NCBI GenBank assembly: GCA_002917775.1
Contig: KZ627157.1
Span: 60,616-124,615, forward strand
Origin: Glaciozyma antarctica PI12
Lineage: Eukaryota > Basidiomycota > Microbotryomycetes > Kriegeriales > Camptobasidiaceae
Reading direction: 5' to 3'
Length of the DNA: 64,000 bases
Each line of letters opens with the position of its first letter. Within the stretch, counting starts at the first letter, position 1. The notes beneath the pieces were generated by a model. That model worked only from the letters and a program-made list of their open reading frames with translations, did not search any database and was not told the DNA's origin. A program made the position numbers and the translations under genes. Positions 43,801 through 55,337 of this stretch are shown piece after piece.

Positions 43801-46264
43801 TCGCGTACCCGATGAGGAAGCGCGATCTGGGGTCGTTGATATCCTCGAGACGCTCGGCACCGACACGAGTCGCCACTCCGATGGCACTGACTCGACGAGG
43901 TTGAGTTACGACGATGTTGATCGACGCACCTTGTCCTCGTGCGATGGCGTCGTCCAGGACGAAGGAGGGGACTGTGAAAGTCAAGCATCAGTACAAGCGA
44001 GCGAAAGTAGAAAGGAACGCACCCTGCGTCGTCTTGCCCGACCCCGTCTCTCCACTCACGATCACAACGCGATTGTTGCGAATGAGCTCGACGATCTCCT
44101 CCCCCCATCCCCCACGCCGGCAACTTCTCCCTCACCGCCTCCATCTCCCGATACCCCTTCTTGAGCCGATTCGCCTCTCCATACCTCCTCAGCCCTTCAT
44201 GCTGCGCCGCCGTCGGCGGAGCCCTGTACGCCTTCCTCCTCATCTCCTTCTTCTTCCCTCCCGCTCCTCCCAGCGCCATCGCCATCTCAGGCGCCAGACG
44301 AGGCCCATTGAGGAGCGAAAGAACTTCGCGCGAGTCGGGCGGGTTCTCGATCGCGTTCTCCCAGACTTCGGAGAGGAAGGACGCCATTTCGTTGATGACG
44401 CCACCGTAGCCTGCTCGTACGAGGTCGAGCCAGTGCTCGTGGTCCGGGTGCGTAAAGCGAGAGGCGATGAGGGCTGTGAGATGGAGACGGATGTAGGCTG
44501 GGAGAGTTGGGGAATGGACGTAGAAAGTGGGGAGGTGCGGGGTGTCGAGCGAGTCGGTGGGGTGGGAGGGAGAGGGGTAGGAGGAGTGAGGGTGAAAGAT
44601 GATGCGGAGAGTGACGGTGTCGAGGACGCGAGGCGAAGGGCGTCCTTTTCGTGCTGGAGGGTGCGAGACGACAATCTCGACTCCTTCGTCCGTCCTTCGC
44701 GCTCGACCTCCAAACATCCCTTCCAAACCGAGCAGTTCGTCCTCCCTCCGCTCCTCCAACCCTTCTCGATCCCCTTCGACCCCACTCAGCACTCTCCCAT
44801 CACTCAGTTCTCCCTCTCTCCACCCAAGCAGCCGCCTCACACACACCTCCACCACCACCCCTTCGCGCCCCTCCGCTTCCTCCCAAGCCTTCTCCACCGC
44901 ATCGATAGGAATCCCCGTCTCCCTCGCGAGCGCCTCGACCTTCCAAGTCGTCGCCAACGCGTCGGAATCCTTGGACGTAGCGATCCGAGCCGTCGCGTCT
45001 GGCGGTCGGGAAGTCCTGAACGCGGCGGGGAGATCTTCTTCGGGCGTATGAAGGTGGAGGTACTCGAGTACTGCGAGTCGGAGGGGGAGTTGAACGATGG
45101 AGAGGAGGAGAGGGTCGGTGGAGCCTGCTGCGATGGAGGAATGGGCGGAATGGACGTAGGAGAGAGCCGAGACGATGTGTCCGCGTCGAAAGCCGGTGGC
45201 GGTGAGTTCGGCGAGGAGGTAGTCGTCTGCTGCTGAGGGAGGAGTCGGGTCGTCGAACGAGGTGAGCGCGGTGGGGAAGACGGTCATCATGCTCCTGATC
45301 GTCTCCTCGACGAGGTCCCGTAGTGCGGTCGGCATGCGAACTTCTGGAGCTTCGCGCCACCATTTTTGAGAGAGGAGGAGGGCCGGCGGAAGGAGTGTGG
45401 GCGCGGGAGGAGACGGCGGAGGAGAAGGGGGTTGTGGAAGACGAGTTGGGATGGGAGGAAGGGGCGGAAGAAGGGGCGGAGGGAGGGTTGTGAACGGGTG
45501 CGGCGGCGGCGGTTTCGAAGGGGGTGATGCTCCAGAGCCAGGCCTTGTTGGGTGGCGATGCAGCTTTCTCGGCTTCGAGGGCGGCCCAGTAGTCTAATCA
45601 AGGAGGAGTAAGCTTGATTTGAAGGCGTGACGGAGAGGAACCTACCGCGCGTTTGAGGAGGAAGCTGGAGGTTGAGGCGGAGGTTGTTGGCGAATCGAAA
45701 GAGGGCGTGAACAGCCGCAAAGTGCCTTTAGAGTGGCGTCAGTTGTAGGAGCAGAGGGAGAACAAACGAACGCACTTGGCCTCCATCGCAGTAGCTTTTT
45801 CGACGCAGATGGGCGACGGATCAGGCGGTGGACGCATGTAGACGGTCTCGGAGACGTTCGTCTTTGCGTTCCTGCGCCGAAGCGTAACGCTCGCAGTCCA
45901 TAGTCCCGACGGCGCCTTCTTCGGATCGACGCTTGGCTTCTCCCAGCCCGCCTTCTGACACCGCTCTGTTAAGAGCGAGAGAGGAGTCTTGTACCCCGGA
46001 GCTGCGTTCGATGTCAGCCGGAAGCACGGGCGTTGAAGGAGAACAGCACGCACGGAAGAGAGGCGGAGGAGGAGCGACTTCACCAGGAGCAAGAACAGGC
46101 TTGACGGTAGTTCCGGAGTTGCCAGCGTTGCCACTGCGTACGATGTTCTGCTTCCTCGCGGGTGGTGGCCGTTTGGGAGGACCCGACGCGAAGGGATTCT
46201 CGTCTGGCAGGCCATGGCTTGTAGTGAATTTCTCTTTTGGTGGCTTTGGAGTCTTTGGCGCCAT
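40868..46264 (-). CDS. DExH-box RNA helicase, DHX57/YLR419W type
   Basis: A large RNA-dependent ATPase, likely cytoplasmic. From the N-terminus: MAPKTPKPPKEKFTTSHG; KTPLSLLTERCQKAGWEKP; a dsRBD-like end (AMEAKHFAAVHALFRFANNL); LLAELTATGFRRG, a UBA-like block; an RWD-like region with YPSPSHP and LPAYIRLHLTALI; then the helicase core: GETGSGKTTQ (motif I), VVTQPRRVSA (Ia), IFIDE|VHERS (II, DEVH, cut by an intron), SATI (III), TNVAETSITIDGIVYVVDCG (V region), QRRGRAGRT (VI), followed by winged-helix and OB-fold parts (MLCLQIKAMREDEDV, GRVFLHPGSLLF, DVTEVPLYGVLLFG) to LLERDGGLY and TAG 40868-40870. Two breaks: an A5 run (45363-45367) before SQKWWREAPEVR and a G-rich run (44099-44115) before EEIVELIRNNRVVI, each +1. 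The start at 46264 gives roughly 1,400-1,450 residues, usual for the family. Confidence 0.87.
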
Positions 46265-46434
46265 CAGATCAGAAGCAGAGACGCCCGAAGCAGAGGAGAA
46301 GAGCAAGAGAGGAAAGCAAACGAGAGGACGAAGTTGGCAGGCGATCAAGTCTCTCACGGTCCTCCTGCCTGCTTGGGCGAGAGCGGCGCCTTTTATCCCC
46401 TCGTTCGCTCCCTCCACGCTCCCCCTTCAAAAGA
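46265..46434. promoter_or_regulatory. 170-bp bidirectional promoter, DExH helicase / SIN3
   Basis: Only 170 bp separate the two divergent start codons, so both 5' UTRs and core promoters are packed here. No TATA box seen. Confidence 0.55.
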
Positions 46435-49400
46435 ATGTCGGCTCCAGGCTCAGCCTCAGCCTCTGGAGATCAGCCGAGAGCACCAGCACCTCCAGCTCAA
46501 GCCGCTCCAGCTCGCCCGGCCGTTTCACCTTTCTCCGCCTACGACTCGCGCCCAGACGAGCGAGCAACAACTCCCGCCGCCCCTCCCGCCGTACACCCGT
46601 CGAGCGCAGCAGCCGCCAGTGCCTTCCGCCCACTCAACGTTCGCGATGCCCTGCAGTACTTGGATCGCGTCAAGCAGCAGTTCTCGAGCGAGTACGAGGG
46701 TGAGTTCCTATCTGGCCGGGCGTGGCAGTTGTGGGAGCCGAGGGAGCTCCACTAGTCGTGGAAGAGGGCTACAAGGACAGGCAGCTAATGACAATACCTC
46801 TTTACAGTCTACGACCAGTTCCTCAAGTGAGTGTTGACCCCATCTCCCCACGCATACCGAGAGCTCACCTCCCCCTCCCTGCAGCATCATGAAGGACTTC
46901 AAGACTCAAAAGTCAGCTCTCCGGTCCTCCCAGCTAACCTGCGCTAACCTCTTGCCCACAGCATCGACACTCCTGGCGTAATCGACCGAGTCAGCACCCT
47001 CTTCCGCGGCCACCCCTCCCTCATTCAAGGCTTCAACACCTTCCTCCCTCCCGGCTATCGCATCGAGTGCTCCGTCTCAGCTCCCAACGACGAAGGCGCC
47101 AGCAACACCATCACCGTCACCACCCCCATGGGAGTCACCACGCGCACGCAGGACGTTACAGGCGTCGAAGCACGCGAATTCGTCCGTAGCCAGCCTCGCC
47201 CGCCTCCAGCAGCAGCAACAGCAACAACAGCAGCTTCTACCGCTGCCACGGTGGCGTCCCCGATTCCCCAGCCTACCGCTACTCCAGCTCGACCAGCAAT
47301 CGCAAACGGCTCGCCCGCCGTAGCGCGCAACACCTCGACCGAACCCGGCATAGCCGTATCGACTCCTTCCATCCTCCCACCCCTCCCCACCTCTCTCCCC
47401 GGCTCTAGCACCACCTCAGCCGCTCCCACTCCTTCGCGTATCCCATCTCCACCAGCCCAAATCCCTCCGTACGGCTCGCGTCGCGCTCCTCTTCCCTCCC
47501 GCCCTATCCCCGACCCCTCTTCTCGCCAGTCGTCCTCCACCTCCATCCCCGGCACCTCCGCCGCCCCAGCTACTCCCGCCGCCCTCGCACGCCCAGCTCG
47601 CGCGCGTGATGATTCCGCTGAAGCCAAGTCGAACGTCGAGGCGGCAGACGCGGCGGACGCGATCGTTCACAGCGCCAACAACGCTGCTGCTACGACTTCG
47701 GCGCCGACGCCGATCATGGAGTTCAACCACGCCATCAACTACGTCAACAAGATCAAGAACCGGTTCACCAAGGATCCTGAGACGTACAAGACGTTCCTGG
47801 AGATCTTGCAGACGTACCAGAAGGAGACGCGACCGATCCAGGAGGTGCGTTCGCTCTTTCGTTTGCGACTGGGAGGATGTGGGAAGCTAACGCGCGCCTT
47901 TACTCAGGTCTACACTCAAGTGACGGCCCTCTTCCACTCTGCCCCCGACCTCCTCGACGAGTTCAAGGCGTTCCTCCCCGATACGACCGATCAAGGCGCC
48001 GCTGCGAGTTCGAGTGCTGGAGTTGGGCAGGGGCAGAAGAAGAAGGAGGCGGCCAAGGCGCGCGACGATTCGAGGCCAGCTGTCCAGCGCAAGCCGGTCG
48101 TCGAGGAGAAGAAGAAGCGCGCTGCACCTGGGATGGGCGAGCGAGCCAAGGTGCGTTCCGCTTTCTCTCCATCCTCTCCCACTTCCTCCCCGGACACTAG
48201 CTGACCTTGCAAATGGCTACCAGGCAAAGCGCGCCAAGACCTCTCACGCCCTCAACGCCGAATCCCCTCCCCCCGTCGCCGCACCCTCGAAAGTCGACCG
48301 CGCCGCCGCCCTCTCCGAACTCGCCCCTCTCTCCTCCTACCACATGCAACCGTACGGCGCTCCTCCTCCCGGCTTCCCTGGAGCCCCGCGCATGCAATCC
48401 GCCTACGACTCTTACCTCGTCAACCACCGGACTCCCGCGCTCGTCCAGAGCGACGAGTTTGGCTTCTTCGACCGCGTCAAGAAGTACCTCGACGACCGAG
48501 CGGCCTACACCGAGTTCCTGAAGCTCCTCAACCTCTTCACGCAGGAGATTATCGACGTCAATACGCTGCTCGAGAAGAGCTTGCTCTTCATTGGTGGGAG
48601 CGACGAGCTCGTCGGAGCGTTCAAGGACCTCGTAGGGTGGGACCCGGTCAAGGATGGGAGGATCGTGGGCGAGGATTGGATCATTGACAATGAGCCGGTC
48701 CTCGAGCGGCCCAAGGTCGAGCTCCACATCATGAAGGCGTTCGGACCTAGCTACCGCAAGCTCCCCGATTCGGTGCGTATTTCGTCTTCTTCGTGCGGAA
48801 GAGGATCGACGCTGATGAGACTTGCGAACGCAGGAGATCGATCTCGCCTGCTCAGGTCGCGACGCGCTCGAATGGTCCGTCCTCAACGACGAATGGGTCG
48901 CCTTCGCCACCTGGGCTTCCGAGGGTTCCGGCGCGCACCGGAAGAACGTCTACGAGGACGCGCTGTACAACTCGGAGCAAGAGCGACACTGGTACTCGTT
49001 CCAGATCGAGTCGAACCTTCGCGTCATTCACCACCTCGAACCGATCGCGGCGAGGATCGCGCAGATGGGGAGCGAGGAGCGAGCGAGCTTTAGGCTTGAG
49101 GAGGGGCTGGGAGGGGAGAGTCCGAGTGTGTATGAGCGAGTTATTAGGAAGATTTGGGGCAAGGATCAGGGGTGGGAGATCCTGAGGGCGTTGGAGGATA
49201 ACCCGTGCGTGGCGGTGCCGATTGTGCTGTCGAGGTTGAAGCAGAAGGACGAGGAGTGGAAGAGGGCGGAGCGGGAGTGGAACAAGGTCTGGAGGGAGGT
49301 GGTGCGTTCAGTTTCTCTTCGCCTCGTCGTCGGATGTACTGATGAGCCTTTCGACGCTCGCAGGACGCCAAGAACTTTTACCGCGCACTCGACCACCAAG

Positions 49401-51282
49401 CGATCCCGTTCAAGGCCGTCGACAAGAAGATCTCGACGACGTCGAAGTCGCTCACGACCGAAATCGAGACTCTCCGGCGCGACAAGCAGCAGAAGCGATT
49501 CGACCTCGACGTGACTACCCCTCTTCGCCCTCTCCACCAATTCGAGCTCGGCATGGCGGACCGCAACGTCCTCTTCGACGTCCTCAAGCTGTGCTTCTCC
49601 TTCCTCGACCGCGACCAGTCAGGCACGTCGGCTCCCGAACGCGCACGCGTCGAAGCCTTCCTCCGCCTCTTCGTTCCTCTCCTTTTCGGTGTCCCCCATT
49701 CCGACATGGAGGCGAACCTAGCTCATTCGGACGAGACGCCCGAGGTCGAGGAGGAGGAGCTCGAGTCGGAGCTCGAGAACGGAACGAGCGACGGGGAGAG
49801 CAGCGCGTTTGGAGGAGGACAACGGAACGGGGTCAACAAGAAGGGCGGAGCGGCGGACCTTCGTAAGCGGCTCTTGACGCACGCGGCGACGACGGCGGCG
49901 AGGGGAGGAGGACCGAGGTCGGGTTCGAGGGCCAATTCGCCGACGGGGGAGGATGGAGTGGCGCCCGCGGTCGGCGTCTTGGGCGAGCAGATGTGGATTC
50001 AGCTCAACGCTGCCAAGGAGGGCGACATGGTGGACGATGTGCCACTCCCGGCAAGGAGGTTCAACTTGTTTGGGAACGCGACGTTCTACTGCCTCGTGCG
50101 CATCATCCACGTACGTCTTTTTCGCTTGCGTGTTGGCGGAGCTTAACTGACCTGTCTTCGACTGCAGACGCTCTACCACCGCCTCTCCGACTTCAAGCAG
50201 CTCTGCGCGAAGCAAGCCGCCGACCACAAGCGTCGCCTCAGTCCTCTCGGCGTCCAACTCGGTCTCTCGACGCCCGTTCCTATCATTGACGAGGGGGAGA
50301 ACCCCGCCGAGCACTACTACGAGCACGCTCTCGACCTCGCCGAGAAGCTCTTCGACGGCGACCTCGATCAGCAGACGTACGAGGAGCACCTGCGGTACAT
50401 GGGCGGCATCAAGGCGTACCCGCTATTCACGATTGACAAGCTCATTCAGACGGTCATCAAGCACGTGCGTCTCGTTCCTTCGTGTCCTGCGAGGTCGCTT
50501 TTCTGACGCCTCGTTCCTCGCAGATACACACGATCAACGGCGACGCCAAGTGCCAGGACCTCGTCACGCTACTCGAGAAGGACCGCGCAAGGGAGTACAC
50601 GACGCCGAGGCAGCAGATCGCCTACCGTATGGAAGCCGAGACGCTCATCGGCGCAGAGGAGAACCTCTACCGCCTCGAATGGGTGCGTCCCTCTCGCGCG
50701 TACTTCCTCGTCGACGCGCACGCTGACCCCGCTTCTCAGATCCTCGAATCGAAGGCTCTCACGATCCAGCTGCTCGGCAAGGAGGACCTCACGCTCGACG
50801 ACGCCTACGGAAACGAGGCGAAGATGCACGAGAGTTGGGTCGCTTCGTTCGCGCTCACGTCTGCGACGGAGGGTATCGGAGCGCAAGTCAAAGCGCCGTT
50901 GCTCAAGAGGTCCGTTTGATCCCCTCCTGCTGTCGTTGGGCTCTCGCTGACTCTTTCGTGGGTAGGAACCGCATGCTTTCTGCCGCCGAGGATCCCCAGG
51001 AGTTCGACCTTACGCCGGGACTCGAGGCGAAGGTCAGTGACGATAGCTACCAACTGAGCTTCGTCGCCAACACCGAGTGCGTTCCCGCTCGCTTCCTTCG
51101 CGTCGATCTCAACTGACGCATTCATTCGCAGGGACTACCTCCATCGCCGACGACCCGTGGAGCCCGAGGCGGATTCGACGACGGGACCAGTCGAGGAGAA
51201 GCGGAAGAAGCGGTTCGAGAAGTGGCTTGAGACGGCGACGGCGGCGCGAAGCGAGGTGGACGAGGTGCCGATGGAGCTGTGA
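46435..51282 (+). CDS. SIN3: SIN3 transcriptional co-repressor scaffold
   Basis: Scaffold of the Sin3-Rpd3 histone deacetylase complex in the nucleus. Order seen: Ala/Pro-rich N-terminus; PAH1 (RPLNVRDALQYLDRVKQQF, then VYDQFLNIMKDFK, VIDRVSTLFRGHPSLIQGFN, FLPPGYRI); a Pro/Ala/Ser/Thr linker; PAH2 (MEFNHAINYVNKIKNRF, YKTFLEILQTYQ, VTALFHSAPDLLDEFKAFLP); PAH3 (FGFFDRVKKYLDDRAAYTEF, LLNLFTQEIIDVNTLLE); the HDAC-interaction region (GPSYRKLPDSEIDLACSGRD, VLNDEWVAFATWASE, YEDALYNSEQERHWYSF); ALEDNPCVAVPIVLSRLKQK; and the C-terminal Sin3 domain (NLFGNATFYCLVRIIHTLYH, LAEKLFDGDLDQQTYEEHLR, AYPLFTIDKLIQTVIKHI). Ends MEL at TGA 51280-51282. More than ten introns; no frame break found. Somewhat over 1,200 residues, near the family norm. 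Confidence 0.95.
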
Positions 51283-51507
51283 GGATTTCCCGGGTGTTTT
51301 CTTTGATTGTTCTTTCGTAATCCCAGGACGGGTTGTTCCTGTTTCAGCTTTTGCGATGGAGAGGCGGAGAGAAAGAAAGACGCGAGAGGAGATCCAGAAG
51401 GGAGCTTGCGGAGACGAAAACCGTTTCCAATATTCCTCCCATCGACGTCCCACCCTCTCCATACACCCCAATGATACATCCGACGCCGCTGCAGGAAGAG
51501 AGGGACG

Positions 51508-52995
51508 TCAGGAAGCAGCCCCGCCGCTGAAACGACCCAACTCACCTCTGCTACAAAGCGGGATATCCACCACCTCGGAGAAACGAACGCCGCAGACCTT
51601 GCGATGGTTCTTGCAGTCGTTCTTCTGGCATACTCTGCGTTTGAAGATCAGCTGCCGATCTCACCGTCCGAAAGACGAGACGCTGAGCACTCACGAAGAG
51701 CAGTACGCGACCATGCGGTCAATCCCTTTGCAGCGACCGCAGAAGAAGAGTTTCGTGTCGCGTTCTGGACACGAAAGAGCGTTAGACCGGAGAGGACGGT
51801 GAGAGCTTCAGAACGCACCTGATTTGAAGCACGCTTCGCAGAGGTATACATCGTCTAGTGCATCGATCGCTTTGCGCGCCTTCACCATCGCCTCCACCTG
51901 CGTAGGATGCATTCCCGACGCCAGTAGTCCTCCATCGACCTTGGACACGTTCGACCCAGCGGGATTCCTCTTGAGTCCGAGTCCTCGTTGCGGGAGGTTC
52001 CCAGCGAAAGCTCCGCCGAGGATCCACTTGAAGGCGAGGATGGCGAACGTGTGTCGCTCGAGCAGCATCTCGTCCTGGTAGGCTCGGATGGCGCGGTGGC
52101 GAGGAAGAGTTCCCTCGGGATCGTCGAGACCGAATTGCCGATCCCAGACTTTGCAAGGAATGCGACGGTACGAGGTGATGGGTCTGCGTGCGGGGGATCA
52201 GCCGTGCGGGGAGAGGACGTGAGAGGGAGAGACGAACTTGGTGTAATCGTTCTCGTTCTTAGGCAGCAGCTTGGACAGCAATGCTAGGAAGGCAGTACCA
52301 TCCCCAGCGCACAGCGGCTTGGCCAGGAAGTCCGGGCATTGGAGCCTGCTGCTCGAGTGGACGCCTTGCGCGACGACAGCGTACGACATTTCCATTCGAA
52401 AGATCTCCTCCCGCTCCTTGACGCTCCGCAAGCACCAGTCGGCCACCTGGGACGTACCCAACGACCAAGTGGGCATATCCTCTAGCGGGGTTCCATCCTC
52501 CTCCGCACTCTCGTTGACCGCCTTCGCCAGAGCAGAGCTTTCGCTCTCCGTGTCGGGCACGAACCAGCTAGCGACTTAGCCGATGAGAGCGTGGAGGTTC
52601 TTCCGCTTGTGCTCGCGCAGGACGAGCCGTTCTTCCGAGAGCTCGTACAGATGGCGCGGGACGGTGGAGGGCTTGCACGAGTCCTCCGAGTTGGCGTACG
52701 TACTCTCGAGGAAAGTCGTCCACGTCTTGTCCCATTACTCGAGGTCGAAGGGACGTTCGGCGTGCAGGTCTTCGTCGAAGCCAGGGTTGTCGGAGAGGGA
52801 GGGGACGGGACGAAGGGGGGGAGGTTCTGCGACTGGCGATGCAGGCGGAGGCGGCGCCGGTGCCTTGGGGCGTACCCTGGGTGTTGTCGCCTTGCGTCCG
52901 CGAGCCACGAAGAGTGTCGGAGAAGGAGGAAGAGAGAGGAGGCGGCGAACGCGTCCGCAAATTGATCTCGCGCCTGCGCGACGGCTACGTCGCGC
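51508..52995 (-). CDS. MYND-type zinc-finger protein with in-frame stops
   Basis: The C-terminal part is clear: DDVYLCEACFKSG, then after an intron KLFFCGRCKGIDRMVAYCSS and VCQKNDCKNHRKVCG, a MYND zinc finger (CxxC, YCSxxCQ, H-x3-C), a protein-interaction module; stop near 51508. Upstream, RRIPCKVWDRQFGLDDPEG, YQDEMLLERHTFAILAFKWI and TWSLGTSQVADWCLRSVKER look coding. Reading further 5' in the same frame gives TVPRHLYELSEERLVLREHK, WDKTWTTFLESTY and SDNPGFDEDLHAERPFDLE, all protein-like, but interrupted by TAA at 52576-52578 (before VASWFVPDTES) and TAA at 52735-52737; a TGA at 52996-52998 lies beyond. No intron removing these stops was found. Either the gene starts internally (an ATG in frame near 52473) or it is inactivated or mis-sequenced. 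Function unknown. Confidence 0.5.
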
Positions 52996-53298
52996 TCAAG
53001 TGGCCAACACGGTCTCGAGCAGCTTCTGGGAGTCCGTCTCGCGTATGCTATGGGAACGTGTGCGCCAGCTGATGAACGAGTTCCCCTGTTCCGCGCCTGC
53101 TTTCTCTCGCGTCCAGACCTGGCGGCCCCAATCCGATACGAAACGCGCCGCTGTTGCAGAGAGAAAGATATGTGGTGCAAACATAGACGAGAGGGGGAGT
53201 AGGAGGGTTGGAGGAATCTATTGAGAGAGGACTGCGACGAGCGAGAGAATCAGTTGACCTCTCTCGAAGCTCTCGAACATGAACGAGGACGTACGTAT

Positions 53299-55337
53299 TT
53301 ACTTCTCGGCGGGGGGAGCGACGGATCCAGTGGTGGGGAGACCCATGTAGACCTTGAACGAGTCTGGGAGGAGGAGAGGACGTCAGTGCAGCTCCTCGAT
53401 GTCGAGCGTCGGCGAAAGAGTGCTCACCGTACAAGAGCCACTGGAGGGCGGTGAGGGTACCGATCATGATCTGCAGGTGAGGTCGCATCAGTTCCTGCAT
53501 ATCTTGACTCCGCAAGGACCCAACGCACGATACGGGTTCCGAGTCCTCCCCAAAGTCCAGCGAATCCGATCTCGCCGTACTGCAAAAGAACGCGTCAGGA
53601 CTGCGTCGGAAGAGCGTCGAGGAGAAAAGCGTACGATGGAGCCGATAGTGGGAGCGGGGACACCAGCCTTGGCGGGAGCGTTGAGCTTGGAGACCTGCAC
53701 GAGTCGTCAGCGTGGCGCAAGGTCCGAGGACGAGTGAGGACAAACCATGGTATCGGCAGGGTGAGAGACAACGGCGCAGAAGACACCAGCAATGTAACCA
53801 GCGGCGGCGGAGACTCCGAGCTGCTCGAGCTTGTTGTACGAGTCCTTGGGCTTGCCGAGCTGCTTGTAGATCTGGGCGACCGTGGCCTGGAGAAGTCGCG
53901 CGCGTCAGTGAGTGGCTTCCTGTGAAGCTGAGGTAGAACGCACCTCGAAAGACCAGAACTTCATCATGGTGTAGGGGATCTGACGACCCCAGAGGGAGGG
54001 GAGGGACTTGAAAAGGCTGTGTGGACGAAGCGCGTCAGCGACGACCTCGCAAGGAGATGGGAGGGAACGCACGCTCCAGCACCGTCCTTGGCGACGACGG
54101 TGTTGATTCCGGAGACAACACCGTTGGCGAAAGGAGGGAAGGTGGTCTGCATGCGGACCTTGACGGTCTCCATCTGTTCGAAGGCGCGCACGCGTCAGTT
54201 CTGCCTCGCGTCGGACGTAGCTCGCAGCGCGTGCTTCGCGCCACGCTGCCGAGGAAAGAATAGACGCACGGGAACGAGGGCCATGTCGGCGAAGAACTCA
54301 GCGGAGGCGGATCCGGCGAGGAAGATGGCGTCCTTGTACTTGATAGCGTTCTCGGGTCCAGCGATGTCGGCGTAGGTCTTCTTGAAGTACTCGTAAAGAC
54401 CGTACTTGGCAGCTCCCTGCATGGAGTATCCGAGGAGTGTGGGTCCAACACCGGTGCTGAGGGGACGTCAGATGGGGCCCAGGTGCGGGGGGAAGCGGTA
54501 GAGACGCACTAGAGACCACGGATTCCTCCCTCAGACTTCATGATCTTCGACCATCCGTCCATGTTGGACTTGTAGAGGTTCTTGTCGACCTGCGGGAAGA
54601 AAAGGGGAAAGCTCGGCATCAGCGGCAGTCCCTTCTCGTCCTCCTTGTCCCGCCTCGGTGTATGTACTGAAAACGCACCTGCTTGCGGCACTTGACGAGA
54701 TCAAGGGGAGTGACGAGAGCGTGGGTGGTTCCGCAGGCGATAACTCCACCGAGGGCGCAGGTGTAGTAGTACTGGGGAGAGTAGAGGGCAATCTTGCCGC
54801 TGCTTCCGGCGGCAGACTGGATCTTGGCAACATCCTTGTTGAGCTCTGCAAGTCGGAGGAGTAGTAGGGACGAGGATGGGGAGGGAGGTGAACGGGCGTG
54901 CGTAGGGAGGTGATTGGTGGGGATGGGGATGTCTCGTCAGCTGTATGCGCCAACGAAGGCGGGACGGGACAGGAAACGAACCCTTGGAGACGACCGACTT
55001 GACGGACTCAAGCTTGGTGGCGGCGGTCTGGAGATGGATCGTCGTCAGAACTGGGAGCTACGGGTCGAGATGGGAGAGATAGGACTCACGCCCTCGAGCT
55101 CCTTGGCCTTCGACTTGGCGTCTGCGAGTGGTGCAAGTACAATCAGCTCCCGTTCTTCCTGCGTGTGCCCCCCTCTCCCCCGCTATCGCTGCCGGGTTGC
55201 TCTCCGCTGATACAGACTTGAAAAAAAGGCAACTCACCGTCCAACACGGAGGCGGTGACGCCTCCGAGGGAGAAGGAGGGGACGAAGCTAGCGGGGCTGC
55301 TGCTACCAAGGATGTTGGCGAAGAGTCCGACGTTCAT
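53299..55337 (-). CDS. MIR1: Mitochondrial phosphate carrier
   Basis: SLC25 family carrier importing phosphate with H+ across the inner membrane for ATP synthesis. Starts [20 protein letters not shown]; small exons then give a helical segment; [20 protein letters not shown]; first carrier signature [17 protein letters not shown] (PxDxxKxRxQ); [48 protein letters not shown] and [13 protein letters not shown] (second repeat); [38 protein letters not shown] (third signature); [36 protein letters not shown] and [34 protein letters not shown] plus [11 protein letters not shown] is specific for phosphate carriers (Mir1/Pic2). About ten introns. TAA at 53299-53301. No break found. Confidence 0.94.

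Noticed and set aside
43914-45236. Open frame of about 440 codons on the + strand
   Set aside because: Antisense to the helicase N-terminal exon; no motif and no start context.
13656-45367. Programmed +1 frameshift signal shared by the broken genes
   Set aside because: The sites share no slippery heptamer, stop context or spacer; left as a read-check item only.
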